A stretch of 64,000 nucleotides of DNA, from NCBI GenBank assembly GCA_002025945.1, contig MWOO01000142.1:20415-84414 (forward strand), written 5' to 3'. Origin of the DNA: Prochlorococcus sp. HOT208_60m_813O14. Its GTDB lineage: Bacteria; Cyanobacteriota; Cyanobacteriia; PCC-6307; Cyanobiaceae. Below are positions 39,980-49,693 of this stretch, in pieces. The notes beneath the pieces are model-generated. The model was not told where the DNA came from and searched no databases. It worked only from the letters and a program-made list of their open reading frames with translations. How positions within the stretch are numbered: position 1 is the first letter of the stretch; each line of letters opens with the position of its first letter. The position numbers and the translations under genes were made by a program.

Positions 39980-40270
39980 ATGGAACCCTACATTTTGCAA
40001 GATGAAGAATTGAATGAATTAGTTGTCAAAATACCTGGCTGGGAAATTAAATCTAAACAAATCCAAAGAGAATTTAACTTCGCTAATTTTATTGAAGCCT
40101 TTGCTTTTATGACTAAGGTTGCTTTAATCTGTGAAAAATATAATCATCATCCTAACTGGGAAAATGTTTATGCAAAAGTAATAATTAAATTAAATACACA
40201 TGATCTAGGAGGCATTACGAATCTGGATCAAACATTAGCTTCGGAAATCAACAAAATTTTCGATCAATAA
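39980..40270 (+). CDS. phhB: Pterin-4a-carbinolamine dehydratase
   Basis: A 96-residue DCoH/PCD-family protein. The signature histidine cluster is YNHHPNWENVYAKVIIKLN, followed by THDLGGITNLD. It dehydrates 4a-hydroxytetrahydropterins; in cyanobacteria without aromatic hydroxylases the use may be in other pterin metabolism. It lies 29 bases ahead of the CobW-type gene. Confidence 0.9.
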   Translation: MEPYILQDEELNELVVKIPGWEIKSKQIQREFNFANFIEAFAFMTKVALICEKYNHHPNWENVYAKVIIKLNTHDLGGITNLDQTLASEINKIFDQ

Positions 40271-40299
40271 AAATATAAACTTGTTTTCAACTATTCAAA

Positions 40300-41343
40300 A
40301 TGTCTAAAGATTTATTGCCAGTTACTATTATTAGTGGATTTTTAGGTTCTGGCAAAACTACACTTCTAAATCATATTTTAAAAAATCAAGTTGGTATTAA
40401 AACAGCTGTTTTAGTCAACGAATTTGGAGAAATCGGAATAGATAATGACTTAATAATAGAAGGCTCAGAGGATATGATCGAATTAAATAATGGATGTATA
40501 TGTTGCTCTATCAATGGCGAATTATTAAATACCGTATCCAAAGTTTTAGAAAGAGCTGAAAAATTAGACTATTTGATTGTTGAAACAACTGGATTAGCAG
40601 ATCCATTACCAGTAGCCATGACTTTTGCGGCTGGTGATCTTAGGGACAAAGTGAGATTAGATTCGATAATCACTGTCATTGATGGAGAAAATTTTGATTT
40701 TGAAATTAATAATACAAGTGTCGCCTATTCTCAAATTTTATACGGAGATATCCTTCTTCTTAATAAATCTGATTTAGTAAATGAAAAACAATTAAAGAAA
40801 ATAGAGGAGTTTATAAATAAAATAAAAAAAGAACCAAGGATTTTGAGATCAACTAATAGTGAAGTTGCATTACAAACAATAATGAGCGTGGGTCTATTTG
40901 AGACGGATACTTTTGAATTCGAGAAAAATAAAAAAAATATAGAACAAAATTCAAACGATCATTCTTCCCATTCCCACGATCATTCTTCCCATTCCCACGA
41001 TCACTCTTCCCATTCCCACGATCACTCTTCCCATTCTCACGATTTAAATAATATAGAGGGTTTTACATCAGTTTCTTATGAAACATTTGAACCATTCTCT
41101 TTAAGGAAGTTTCAATATTTCTTAGATAATCAAATCTCAAAAAATGTATTTAGGGCGAAAGGAATATTATGGTTTATGGAAAGTGATAGAAAACACATTT
41201 TTCACTTATCCGGAAAACGATTTTCTCTTGATGATGAAGAATGGACAAAAGAAAAATCTAACAAGATAGTATTAATTGGTAAAAACTTAGATCATCAAAC
41301 TATTAAGAATCAACTTTCATCCTGTAGATTTAGTACAGATTAG
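40300..41343 (+). CDS. CobW/COG0523 G3E GTPase with His-rich metal-binding repeat
   Basis: A 347-residue P-loop GTPase of the CobW family of metal chaperones. Walker A is SGFLGSGKTTLLNHI (about residues 11-25), the metal-site motif is GCICCSINGE, and the base motif is NKSD (about 156). Four DHSSHSH units lie at about 220-247, followed by a C-terminal CobW domain. The His-rich loop suggests zinc, nickel or cobalt binding. Which metal and client are involved is not shown. Confidence 0.9.
   Translation: MSKDLLPVTIISGFLGSGKTTLLNHILKNQVGIKTAVLVNEFGEIGIDNDLIIEGSEDMIELNNGCICCSINGELLNTVSKVLERAEKLDYLIVETTGLADPLPVAMTFAAGDLRDKVRLDSIITVIDGENFDFEINNTSVAYSQILYGDILLLNKSDLVNEKQLKKIEEFINKIKKEPRILRSTNSEVALQTIMSVGLFETDTFEFEKNKKNIEQNSNDHSSHSHDHSSHSHDHSSHSHDHSSHSHDLNNIEGFTSVSYETFEPFSLRKFQYFLDNQISKNVFRAKGILWFMESDRKHIFHLSGKRFSLDDEEWTKEKSNKIVLIGKNLDHQTIKNQLSSCRFSTD
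40957..41040 (+). repeat. Four tandem 21-bp repeats inside the CobW gene
   Basis: Four copies of a 21-base unit starting GATCA, each coding for DHSSHSH. Copies 1 and 2 are identical, copy 3 differs at one base, and copy 4 at two. Such near-identity suggests recent copy-number change. The array lengthens or shortens the histidine loop without breaking frame. Confidence 0.9.
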
Positions 41344-41371
41344 TGTTTACATATTAGGATTTAATTAATTT

Positions 41372-42910
41372 TTGAAAATACTTATTAAAGGATTTAAAAA
41401 AGCATTAACCGAATTAAAACTTTTTTATTTTACTTCGTTTATTGTCGCAATTTTAGTAATCATTCCAATTTCCAATTTTCTTCTTGAAGGAGTCCAATAT
41501 GTTGTAAGTGGGAATTTTTCATTAGGCATTGCTGGAGGAGAAGAGGTATTAGAAACTTTAAAAGTTTTAGTACTAACGAGTTTTATTGGAGGAGGATTAG
41601 GCACTTTAAATGGATGGTTACTTTCAAATTGTGATTTTAAGTTCAGAAAAGTTCTCCGTATTTGTCAGCTTATTCCACTAGCCGCCCCAGCATACCTAAT
41701 AACAGCTGTTTTGCAGGATTTAGGAAGTATTTTTGGGTATCAAGTAACCGGTTTATGGTGGGGGGTATTAATACTTTCAATTTCTACTTATCCATATGTA
41801 TTCATTCTTGCTAACGAAAGTTTTAATAAATTTGGAGTTAATCAAATCAATGCTAGTAGAGGATTAGGAGTTGGGCCGTGGAGGAGCTTCTTTAAAATCG
41901 CTTTTCCAATGGCATTACCAGCACTAATAACAGGAATAAGTTTAATGTGTATGGAAGTAATGAATGAGTTAGGTACATTTGCATTATTAAATATTCCAAG
42001 TATTTCTACAGGTATAGCCGAAAATTGGATAATTGAGGGTAATCCAAAAAGCGCTATTGGACTATCTTTGGTAGCTTTATTAATAATTTTCACTTTAATT
42101 ATTTTTGAAAAATTCTCGAGAAGAAAATCAAAGAGGTGGAGTGAAAATCCTGCATCAAAAGATTCTCAAGGATGGAAATTAAAAAAAACAAGAGCTCTTT
42201 TAGCAATAACAATATCTTTATTTCCTCCAATTTTCTCTTTTGGAATTCCATGTTTTTGGATTCTCCTCAATATCGATCAAATTCAAAAAGGGTTATCTCT
42301 AGAATTACTTACCCTATCATTAAGAACCATAAGTCTAGGATTTTTTACTGCATTAATAACGATGTTATTCTCCTTAATAATTTCCTTAGCAAGACGACCA
42401 AATAAAGGCTTATTACTAGGACTAATAACAAACCTTGCAGGAATAGGTTATGCAATTCCAGGCACTGTATTAGCTTTATCTTTAATAAACATTTCTTCTC
42501 CAAAATTGAATTTCATTGCTATTTGCTTACTAATTTGGGGTTATCTTGTTCGATTTCTAACTATTTCTAAGGGTTCTATTGATTCAAGTCTTGAGAGAAT
42601 TTCTCCTAGTCTAGATGAAGCTGCACTTGGACTAGGAGAGAATTGGCCGGGAATCATCAAAAAAATTCATCTACCTCTTCTTCGGGGACCAATATTCGTA
42701 GGATCACTTTTAGTTTTTGTAGACACGATAAAAGAATTACCCATGACATTTATTTTGAGACCATTTGATTTTGATACTTTATCTGTGAGGATATATCAAT
42801 ATGCTGGAGATGAAAGAATGGTAGAGGCAATATTACCAGCCATACTTATCATGACTTTAGGCTTTATTGCTTCAATTACATTGATACCAAGTTTAGAGAA
42901 AAAAAACTAA
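41372..42910 (+). CDS. Iron(III)-type ABC transporter permease (two fused domains)
   Basis: A 512-residue membrane protein with two permease halves, each with an EAA-loop-like segment (NASRGLGVGPWRSFFKIAFP in half 1; DEAALGLGENWPGIIKKIHLP in half 2). This architecture matches FutB/HitB/AfuB iron permeases. It starts with TTG. No partner binding protein or ATPase lies nearby, so those must be encoded elsewhere. Substrate (Fe3+) is inference. Confidence 0.85.
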   Translation: MKILIKGFKKALTELKLFYFTSFIVAILVIIPISNFLLEGVQYVVSGNFSLGIAGGEEVLETLKVLVLTSFIGGGLGTLNGWLLSNCDFKFRKVLRICQLIPLAAPAYLITAVLQDLGSIFGYQVTGLWWGVLILSISTYPYVFILANESFNKFGVNQINASRGLGVGPWRSFFKIAFPMALPALITGISLMCMEVMNELGTFALLNIPSISTGIAENWIIEGNPKSAIGLSLVALLIIFTLIIFEKFSRRKSKRWSENPASKDSQGWKLKKTRALLAITISLFPPIFSFGIPCFWILLNIDQIQKGLSLELLTLSLRTISLGFFTALITMLFSLIISLARRPNKGLLLGLITNLAGIGYAIPGTVLALSLINISSPKLNFIAICLLIWGYLVRFLTISKGSIDSSLERISPSLDEAALGLGENWPGIIKKIHLPLLRGPIFVGSLLVFVDTIKELPMTFILRPFDFDTLSVRIYQYAGDERMVEAILPAILIMTLGFIASITLIPSLEKKN

Positions 42911-43863
42911 ATTCTTTTATAAAGTTTTCTTATTAAGAAAGGTAGGCTTAAGAATAAATCTGCCGAGGTAGATATAATCCTAAAATAAATTAAGCTAATA
43001 AGAATTATATTTTGTGGAATATTTTGGCCAACAAAAAAAAGGAGGCAAGCCTCAAAAACTCCAACTCCTCCTGGGGCTGCGGGGACTACCAAACCTAAAG
43101 ACCATGACAAAGAAAAGATTACCAATAAAAATATGATATTCAAATTATTACTTGAATAAAAAGTATTTAAGCAAATATAAAACCCAATAAATTTTGATAA
43201 AACAAAACCAATTTCAAGTAATAAGGCTTTGGTTGGGAAAAAAGAAACTATTTCTATTCTCTTTTCAAATTGGTCCTTTGAATTTGCGAGTCTCAATACC
43301 TCAAATATTTTCCCCTTAAGAGAACCTAATCTTCTTAATATAAGGTAAATTAGTTTCCTATTTAAAAAAACTAAAGGCAAAATTAAAAAAATATAAAGTG
43401 GTGAAAAAATCACTCCCAGTGATGCCAATAGAAAAGATCCACTCAACATAAAATAAGGTTCTATAAGTGACGAATATAAAGCAATATGACTATTACTTAT
43501 TTTTTTTATAAAATTAAATCTTTCAACAAAATGCCACATGCCTCCCGGAACATATTTCAGAATATTTGTTAAAACATAAAAAGAAATTAGGTTATAACTT
43601 TTAAGTTCTTTCCCAAACCATTTAATTATATATTTCCAGGCATAAGCGTTAAGGTAAATACTTAAGACACAAAACAAAAATGATAAAAATATATTAATTG
43701 CATTTTTTTTTAAATTAATATCAAAAGAAATTTGATCAATATTATAAAAAAAATAGATACAAAAATATAACAAGCTTGAAATAAAGAAAATACTCTTTAA
43801 AACACCAAAATTAATTTTTTTTAAAAATTTCAAATATGATTGATTTCTCACCTTAAATCTCAT
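42907..43863 (-). CDS. Lysylphosphatidylglycerol-synthase-like membrane protein (UPF0104)
   Basis: A 318-residue polytopic protein with about seven to eight hydrophobic helices. Conserved-looking segments VPGGMWHFVERFNF and LGLVVPAAPGGVGVFEACLLFF match the flippase-like UPF0104/AglD domain of MprF relatives. No synthase domain is attached, so lipid lysylation is not implied. It starts inside the larC stop (ATGA) and overlaps the convergent permease end by 4 bases. Confidence 0.8.
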   Translation of the reverse strand: MRFKVRNQSYLKFLKKINFGVLKSIFFISSLLYFCIYFFYNIDQISFDINLKKNAINIFLSFLFCVLSIYLNAYAWKYIIKWFGKELKSYNLISFYVLTNILKYVPGGMWHFVERFNFIKKISNSHIALYSSLIEPYFMLSGSFLLASLGVIFSPLYIFLILPLVFLNRKLIYLILRRLGSLKGKIFEVLRLANSKDQFEKRIEIVSFFPTKALLLEIGFVLSKFIGFYICLNTFYSSNNLNIIFLLVIFSLSWSLGLVVPAAPGGVGVFEACLLFFVGQNIPQNIILISLIYFRIISTSADLFLSLPFLIRKLYKRI

Positions 43864-45086
43864 TTCCAGTTTTCAAATGCTTTAAATTTATTACTTGATT
43901 CTTCTATTATTTTTCTTATTTGATCAATTGATTTTTTATGATCTTGTATTAATCGCAAAACTTCGTCATTTTCTGGTTTTACAGTGATTGATCCATCTGG
44001 TTGCAAAGTCTGTTTTACTTTTACATTTCCAAAAGTCGTGGAACATTCCCCTCTTCTTCTAAGTAATGTCCACCTAGATTGGTTCCTTTCACGGACTCCA
44101 ATAGTATTGGAATAAGCAAACCATAATTGCCTAAAGTATTCCTTTTTATCTATTGGTACAATTGCTTGAATAGAGAATCCAATTCTATTTTTTTTCATGT
44201 TAATAGCTTGATAAGAGACATCATAAGCTCCCTCAATTCTCAGTTGCTCTACAAAATTTGATATGTCTTCTGGCGTTTGGTCATCAATCCATGCTTCTTG
44301 AATTGATATCTCTTCACACTTTGGGTTGATTTGTTGGTTAATATAAGAATTCTCAAATGAAGTAATTTTATAAACTCTCACCAAATTTGGGCATGAAAAT
44401 TGTAAGTTGCCAATGCCCACGCCATAAGAGTTTATAGAATATTGTGAAGGGAGGTTCTGTGAGTTAACTAAATTAGAAAGTAAGGCAATCCCAGTAGGTG
44501 TGGATAATTCCCCCTCTATTGAGTCAAAGCAAGGTACAACTTTAATATTTTTTTTTCTTATTAGCTCTATCACTGCGGGAGGTGGGACAGATAATTTTCC
44601 GTGTTCTATTTGAACAAAACCTTTTCCCAACATTGGTGCATTACAATAAACCTTTCTAGGATTTAAGTAATTCAATGCAGCACATACACCAATGATATCC
44701 ACTAATGAATCAATAGCTCCAATTTCATGAAAATGAACATCCTCAGATTTGATTCCATGAACTTTGCCTTCTGCAATTGCCAAAGATTCAAATACTTCAA
44801 AAATTATTTGCTGCAATTTTTCTTCTAAGGGCCCATTTAAAATTAGTTCTTTAATACTTCTCCAACTTCTTTTAGTTAGATTACAATCTATGTCTTCAAC
44901 CTTTGCCTTAATTCCACGGATTGAAAAACTTTTAGATTCTCTAAACTCTAGATTGTATAGATCAGTAAATCCAAGATCAGAGAGGGGTTTTTCAATTACT
45001 TTTTTAGGAACACCTAAGTCATAAAAAGCTCCAAGTAACATGTCTCCAGATATGCCTGGAGAACATTCAATAAAAACATCTTCCAT
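43860..45086 (-). CDS. larC: LarC, nickel insertion protein (UPF0272)
   Basis: A 408-residue UPF0272/LarC homologue. In Lactobacillus, LarC inserts nickel into the pincer cofactor of lactate racemase. Seen: CSPGISGDMLLGAFYDLG at the N-terminus, VHFHEIGAIDSLVDIIG near residue 120 (its His/Glu/Asp cluster), and the GELSTPTGIALL segment. No LarB, LarE or LarA is next to it, so its cofactor role here is open. Confidence 0.88.
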   Translation of the reverse strand: MEDVFIECSPGISGDMLLGAFYDLGVPKKVIEKPLSDLGFTDLYNLEFRESKSFSIRGIKAKVEDIDCNLTKRSWRSIKELILNGPLEEKLQQIIFEVFESLAIAEGKVHGIKSEDVHFHEIGAIDSLVDIIGVCAALNYLNPRKVYCNAPMLGKGFVQIEHGKLSVPPPAVIELIRKKNIKVVPCFDSIEGELSTPTGIALLSNLVNSQNLPSQYSINSYGVGIGNLQFSCPNLVRVYKITSFENSYINQQINPKCEEISIQEAWIDDQTPEDISNFVEQLRIEGAYDVSYQAINMKKNRIGFSIQAIVPIDKKEYFRQLWFAYSNTIGVRERNQSRWTLLRRRGECSTTFGNVKVKQTLQPDGSITVKPENDEVLRLIQDHKKSIDQIRKIIEESSNKFKAFENWK

Positions 45087-45140
45087 AAATCTTAGATTTC
45101 TTTGTTAAAAATTTTAATGAAAGTCAATTTCTCATTTTAA

Positions 45141-45722
45141 TTATTTTTCAATAATTTCGTAATTGAGTAATTCCAAAGAATGTCCATCTCTCATAAGATC
45201 ACAACTAACAAAACTATTGAGAAGTTTTAGAGAAAGATCGCCTTTAATGATTAATTTAAAATTTTTCTTTTTTAAATTCTGTCCCTTTAAAGCAGAACAC
45301 ACTTTAATGACAAATTCTTTACTTTGAGTGTTTACAAAAACTAATTCCCCTCTAACAGAAAAATAATTATCTTTCAGATCTAATTCCTCTAATAATTTAG
45401 AAGAGTTTGTTTTTGAAGAATCATTTGGAAAATCATTAAGCTGATAAGGATCCCAGATACCGGAAACCTGTAAGTGCAAGTTTTGAGTATTTTTATTCTT
45501 CGGATAAACAACCCAAAAATAACTTTTATTTAAATCAATATGCTTTTTAAGAAGAGATAATGCTTTCCCCAGTATTACAGTTTCAATTTTTTCGCCTTTA
45601 TCATCAGTTATGAAGCCTCTATTTAACTGATCACTACCATGGGGGATATATTTGCCATTTACAATACCTATAGCTCTGTACTGGAATTTAGATGTAACTT
45701 TAGGGATAGGATTTTTCAACAT
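45141..45722 (-). CDS. Conserved cyanobacterial-type protein, unknown function
   Basis: A 193-residue soluble protein. The N-terminal FQYRAIGIVNGKYIPHGSDQ and SYFWVVYPKNKNTQNLHLQV segments look like structured beta-rich sequence. No signal peptide or membrane helix. No family I can name. Single gene, 54 bases from larC. Confidence 0.75.
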   Translation of the reverse strand: MLKNPIPKVTSKFQYRAIGIVNGKYIPHGSDQLNRGFITDDKGEKIETVILGKALSLLKKHIDLNKSYFWVVYPKNKNTQNLHLQVSGIWDPYQLNDFPNDSSKTNSSKLLEELDLKDNYFSVRGELVFVNTQSKEFVIKVCSALKGQNLKKKNFKLIIKGDLSLKLLNSFVSCDLMRDGHSLELLNYEIIEK

Positions 45723-45762
45723 ATTAAAAATTAAAATAAAGTTTATGGTAAAAAATTTTTTA

Positions 45763-46044
45763 TTATTCCTCCAATTCGTTAAATGACTTTAACGCATCTT
45801 CTATCGCATCAGAGGGATTAGTGGCATCATTTAAACTGTTATATCGCCTAATCATTTCAACAATTTCAAATGGATTATTAGGAATTACTGAACCATCTTC
45901 TTCGGATTTAGTAGAGTTATCAATCTTAAATTCTTCAAATAAAGATTCGGCCTTTAGGAAGTCACCTTTGAAGGATATTAAAGATGTGAAAAAAACAACT
46001 GAAGATATAATTCTTGAAATTTGTTTACAAAAATTATTTTTCAT
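45763..46044 (-). CDS. Small exported protein, unknown function
   Basis: A 93-residue protein from ATG at 46044 (a TTG five codons earlier is possible). An N-terminal signal-like segment (ISRIISSVVFFTSLISF) is followed by an acidic tail, including VEMIRRYNSLNDATNPSDAIEDA. No family recognised. The overlapping opposite-strand frame has no protein-like features. Confidence 0.65.
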   Translation of the reverse strand: MKNNFCKQISRIISSVVFFTSLISFKGDFLKAESLFEEFKIDNSTKSEEDGSVIPNNPFEIVEMIRRYNSLNDATNPSDAIEDALKSFNELEE

Positions 46045-46116
46045 TTTATTTGATTGCAAAGTTCTTTAAAGCTCAAAAACTCCTGTTAGATTAATTTTAG
46101 CTAATTAAGTAGAAAT

Positions 46117-46962
46117 TTGTTAATAGCGACTTGGAATGTTAACTCAATAAGAACCAGACTGTCACAAATAATAGATTGGATAAATCAAGTGAATCCAGAC
46201 ATTTTATGTCTGCAGGAAACAAAGGTCATGGATGATAGTTTCCCTTTAGAACCATTTGAAATATTGGGATATTCAGTAGAAGTTTATGGACAAAAGTCAT
46301 ACAACGGTGTCGCTATTATTTCTAAAATAAAGGCTGAAAATATTAAAAAAGGATTTTACAGTTGTACAGACTCTGATCATAATATTGACATTTTCCAAGA
46401 ACAAAAAAGATTAATTTCTGCTGATATAAATGGTTTGAAAATTATAAATGTATATGTTCCTAACGGCTCAACGCTAGTATCCGATAAGTTTGCATACAAA
46501 ATTAATTGGTTGAATTGTTTAGCTTCTTTTTTGGATGAGCAACAAAAAAAAGGAGAACTAATTTGTCTGATGGGTGATTTTAACATCGCTCCAACTAATT
46601 TAGATATACATGATCCCAAGAAATATGAAGGAGGAATAATGGCATCTGAGATGGAGAGGGATGCACTAAATAATGTTCTGAAAGGAAGATTAATTGATTC
46701 TTTCAGAATTTTTGAAAAAAATACTGGGCATTGGAGTTGGTGGGATTACCGTAATAACGCGTATGAGTTAAATAAGGGTTGGAGAATAGACCATATTTAT
46801 ATAAGTAAAAAACTATCATCAAAATTAAAAAGCTGTGTTATAGACAGCTTACCTAGGGCAAATCTACGCCCTAGTGATCATGCTCCAGTAATGATTGATC
46901 TTAGCTTGAATGATAATAATGAAGATTTTTTTGAGGATGAAGACAATTTTTTCGAAATATAA
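46117..46962 (+). CDS. xthA: Exonuclease III / AP endonuclease
   Basis: Cuts DNA at abasic sites and has 3' exonuclease activity. The 281-residue protein starts with TTG at the conserved IATWNVNSIRTRL block. Metal and catalytic motifs: CLQETKV, NVYVPNGS, GDFNIAP, WSWWDYR and LRPSDHAPVMIDL. An acidic tail (DNNEDFFEDEDNFF) extends the usual end. Confidence 0.95.
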   Translation: MLIATWNVNSIRTRLSQIIDWINQVNPDILCLQETKVMDDSFPLEPFEILGYSVEVYGQKSYNGVAIISKIKAENIKKGFYSCTDSDHNIDIFQEQKRLISADINGLKIINVYVPNGSTLVSDKFAYKINWLNCLASFLDEQQKKGELICLMGDFNIAPTNLDIHDPKKYEGGIMASEMERDALNNVLKGRLIDSFRIFEKNTGHWSWWDYRNNAYELNKGWRIDHIYISKKLSSKLKSCVIDSLPRANLRPSDHAPVMIDLSLNDNNEDFFEDEDNFFEI

Positions 46963-46970
46963 ATATAAAT

Positions 46971-47003
46971 TCTTTATTTCCTGAGAATGCTTACTAATAA
47001 AGA
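46971..47003 (+). terminator. Stem-loop after xthA
   Basis: TCTTTATT and AATAAAGA pair perfectly across an 17-base loop just after the xthA stop. No clear T-run follows, so this could be a processing or weak termination structure. Confidence 0.35.
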
Positions 47004-47107
47004 GTTATTTAGAATTATATTAACTTCAATTATAATTTCCAAATAATTAATAATTTACAAACTAAGCTATCGCAATAAAAATATCATAATGTAGAATTTC
47101 AAACTGA

Positions 47108-47135
47108 TTGACAAATTTTTAATTATTTCTAATTT
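47108..47135 (+). promoter_or_regulatory. Possible sigma-70 promoter for hemL
   Basis: TTGACA at 47108-47113 is a perfect -35 box. TAATTT at 47130-47135 is a fair -10, with a 16-base spacer. It lies about 44 bases ahead of the hemL GTG start in a 216-base gap. AT-rich background means chance matches are possible. Confidence 0.4.
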
Positions 47136-47178
47136 AGAACATGACAAAATTTTTATCAAATCTTTATTTATTTAAATT

Positions 47179-48486
47179 GTGACTGACATATTCAATTGCA
47201 CCAAATCAGAAGAAGTTTTCTCTGCCGCCCAAGAATTAATGCCTGGCGGTGTAAGTTCTCCAGTGAGAGCTTTTAAATCGGTCGGAGGACAACCAATTGT
47301 TTTTGATAGAGTTAAAGGTCCCTTTGCTTGGGATATCGATGGGAATAGATTTATAGACTATATAGGAAGTTGGGGACCGGCTATATGTGGACATGCCCAT
47401 CCTGAAGTTACAACTGCATTACAAGAAGCGATTGAAAAAGGTACCAGCTTTGGAGCTCCTTGTATTTTAGAGAACAAACTTGCCGAAATGGTTATAGATG
47501 CTGTCCCATCTGTGGAAATGGTTAGATTTGTCAATAGTGGTACTGAAGCCTGTATGGCTGTTCTAAGGCTTATGAGAGCATTCACTGGAAGAGATAAAGT
47601 TATTAAATTTGATGGTTGCTATCACGGACATGCAGATATGTTTTTGGTGAAAGCCGGATCAGGTGTGGCTACTCTAGGATTACCAGATTCTCCTGGGGTT
47701 CCACGAACAACAACTGCAAACACACTTACAGCACCCTACAACGATCTTGAAGCTGTAAAAAAATTATTTTCTGAAAATCCAGATGCCATTTCTGGTGTAA
47801 TCCTTGAACCTATTGTTGGGAATGCTGGCTTTATTACTCCTGAACCTGGATTCTTAGAAGGATTAAGAGAATTAACCACTGAAAACGGATCCTTACTAGT
47901 TTTCGATGAAGTCATGACTGGATTTAGAATCAGTTATGGAGGAGCCCAAGAAAAATTTGGGGTCACTCCTGATTTGACTACACTCGGGAAAGTAATTGGT
48001 GGAGGATTGCCTGTTGGAGCTTATGGCGGCAAGAAAGAAATAATGTCGATGATAGCCCCCTCTGGACCGGTCTACCAGGCAGGTACTTTGAGCGGAAATC
48101 CACTAGCAATGACTGCTGGAATAAAAACTCTTGAGCTACTCAAACAAGAAGGTACTTATGAAAAACTAGATGTTATAACTTCCAGATTAATCGAAGGGAT
48201 AATTCAGTCTGCAGAGAATAATGGTATAGCCATTAACGGTGGTAGTGTAAGCGCCATGTTTGGATTTTTCTTATGTGATGGGCCAGTAAGGAACTTTGAT
48301 GAAGCAAAAACAAATGATGCTGAACTTTTTGGTAAATTACATAGAGAAATGCTTCAAAGGGGTATTTACCTAGCTCCTAGTCCCTTTGAGGCTGGTTTCA
48401 CATCACTAGCTCATAGTGAGGAAGAAATTGATAAAACTATAGAAGCCTTCGATCAATCTTTTAAAGCTTTAAAAAATAATCATTAA
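47179..48486 (+). CDS. hemL: Glutamate-1-semialdehyde 2,1-aminomutase
   Basis: Makes 5-aminolevulinate, the common precursor of haem and chlorophyll. The 435-residue PLP enzyme starts with GTG. Landmarks: [19 protein letters not shown] near residue 20, [19 protein letters not shown] near 115, and the PLP lysine in [17 protein letters not shown] (about residue 274). hemC and hemH are also in this window. Confidence 0.97.
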   Translation: MTDIFNCTKSEEVFSAAQELMPGGVSSPVRAFKSVGGQPIVFDRVKGPFAWDIDGNRFIDYIGSWGPAICGHAHPEVTTALQEAIEKGTSFGAPCILENKLAEMVIDAVPSVEMVRFVNSGTEACMAVLRLMRAFTGRDKVIKFDGCYHGHADMFLVKAGSGVATLGLPDSPGVPRTTTANTLTAPYNDLEAVKKLFSENPDAISGVILEPIVGNAGFITPEPGFLEGLRELTTENGSLLVFDEVMTGFRISYGGAQEKFGVTPDLTTLGKVIGGGLPVGAYGGKKEIMSMIAPSGPVYQAGTLSGNPLAMTAGIKTLELLKQEGTYEKLDVITSRLIEGIIQSAENNGIAINGGSVSAMFGFFLCDGPVRNFDEAKTNDAELFGKLHREMLQRGIYLAPSPFEAGFTSLAHSEEEIDKTIEAFDQSFKALKNNH

Positions 48487-48545
48487 CTTATTTTTGGTAA
48501 CAATAAATAAGTGAATAATTAAATATTAAAAAGATTTTTTCATAA

Positions 48546-49349
48546 TTATCTTCTTCCACCAACTATTACTGGAGGACTACCGCCTTCTGAACCAGGTAGG
48601 CCAGGAACAACTTGTGTACTACCATCCCATTTATCTAAAAATAGTTTGAAAAGTACTTGATCGTCGAGACTTCTATTTAAAGTTTCATATCTAAGTGCTT
48701 CTTGTTCAGCAATTTCAACTTCTGTTTTTGCTCTTAGTAATTGTTGACCGGCTATTTGCTTTTGTTCAATCGCAGCTCTATATTCTTCAGCAATCTCTAA
48801 CCCAGTCAAATCCAAACTTTTAACATCTACATAATCGAATGAATTTAATTCTTTAGCGACTGTATCACCCACTTTTTCAGAGATAACTGCAAATTCTGTA
48901 GCTATTGTCTCTAATTCATATTGAGAAAAGACTGATTTTAGAGCTTTGAGTAAAGAAGGTTGAACTATTTTTTGATAGACATCGCTATTCCTACTCGCAA
49001 TTGTTGCAAATATTCTTCCTGCTTCATTGGGCTTTACAGAATATTTTACGGTAGCTGTAGCTCTAATAACCTGTAGATCCTTAGTTAATGTTTCAAATTT
49101 TTCAGGTTGAACTTGAGTTTTAATATCAAATGGATATACAGACTGAATAAATGGAAGTTTGAAGTTTAAACCAGCTCTCCTAGAAGGGCCACTTACTTTC
49201 CCTAAAGTTGTAACGACTGCAACCTGTCCAGACGGAACCACAAAGAGAGCTTGAGTGAGCAATAGAAAACCTGTAAAAGACAATACAATCAATAATGTAG
49301 CAGTCCCCCCTGGTCCAGTTGGTGTGACATTTTTAAACGATGTTGACAT
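48546..49349 (-). CDS. Prohibitin/SPFH domain membrane protein
   Basis: A 267-residue Band-7 protein. One membrane helix (about residues 18-36) precedes an SPFH domain (VVPSGQVAVVTTLGKVSG and following). A C-terminal Glu/Ala-rich coil (QKQIAGQQLLRAKTEVEIAE) promotes oligomerisation. Cyanobacterial homologues sit in plasma and thylakoid membranes; role in quality control is inferred from the family. Confidence 0.9.
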   Translation of the reverse strand: MSTSFKNVTPTGPGGTATLLIVLSFTGFLLLTQALFVVPSGQVAVVTTLGKVSGPSRRAGLNFKLPFIQSVYPFDIKTQVQPEKFETLTKDLQVIRATATVKYSVKPNEAGRIFATIASRNSDVYQKIVQPSLLKALKSVFSQYELETIATEFAVISEKVGDTVAKELNSFDYVDVKSLDLTGLEIAEEYRAAIEQKQIAGQQLLRAKTEVEIAEQEALRYETLNRSLDDQVLFKLFLDKWDGSTQVVPGLPGSEGGSPPVIVGGRR

Positions 49350-49457
49350 TAAATTTTCCTTTTAGTTAATCATATTTAAATAGGCTAATTAGTGCATTAA
49401 TAAGGCATTTAATTAAAATATTTTTTTAATAATTGTAAAAAGATATATAAGTATTAT

Positions 49458-49667
49458 TTACAAGATGTTTGATTTAAATTCATGCAAAAGTTTTAAATAA
49501 AGGTCCTCATCTATCTCCCTAATATCATATTCAGAGGGTAAGACACCGTGCTTATGCTCATGGACTGCCATCCAGCAAAATTTCTCTATTTCTTCTTTTG
49601 AAAAACGAGGATATTCTTTTATTTTCTTAATCAGTGATTTAATGAGAGATTCTGAATAATCTTTCAT
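49458..49667 (-). CDS. Small soluble protein, unknown function
   Basis: A 69-residue acidic protein with a conserved-looking core (FSKEEIEKFCWMAVHEHKHG, then LPSEYDIREIDEDLYLKLL). The His-rich HEHKHG could bind metal but is too short to judge. No family recognised. Same strand as yajQ, 26 bases downstream of it. Confidence 0.65.
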   Translation of the reverse strand: MKDYSESLIKSLIKKIKEYPRFSKEEIEKFCWMAVHEHKHGVLPSEYDIREIDEDLYLKLLHEFKSNIL

Positions 49668-49693
49668 ACTCCAAAATAAACTTACTATTCATT

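Noticed and set aside
40957..41040. Tandem repeats considered as a CRISPR or mobile-element repeat
   Set aside because: Units are contiguous without spacers, in frame, and code for a histidine-rich loop typical of CobW proteins.
45821..46069. Open frame of 82 codons on the plus strand
   Set aside because: Antisense to the small exported protein gene, whose reading has a proper signal segment; this one shows no protein-like pattern.
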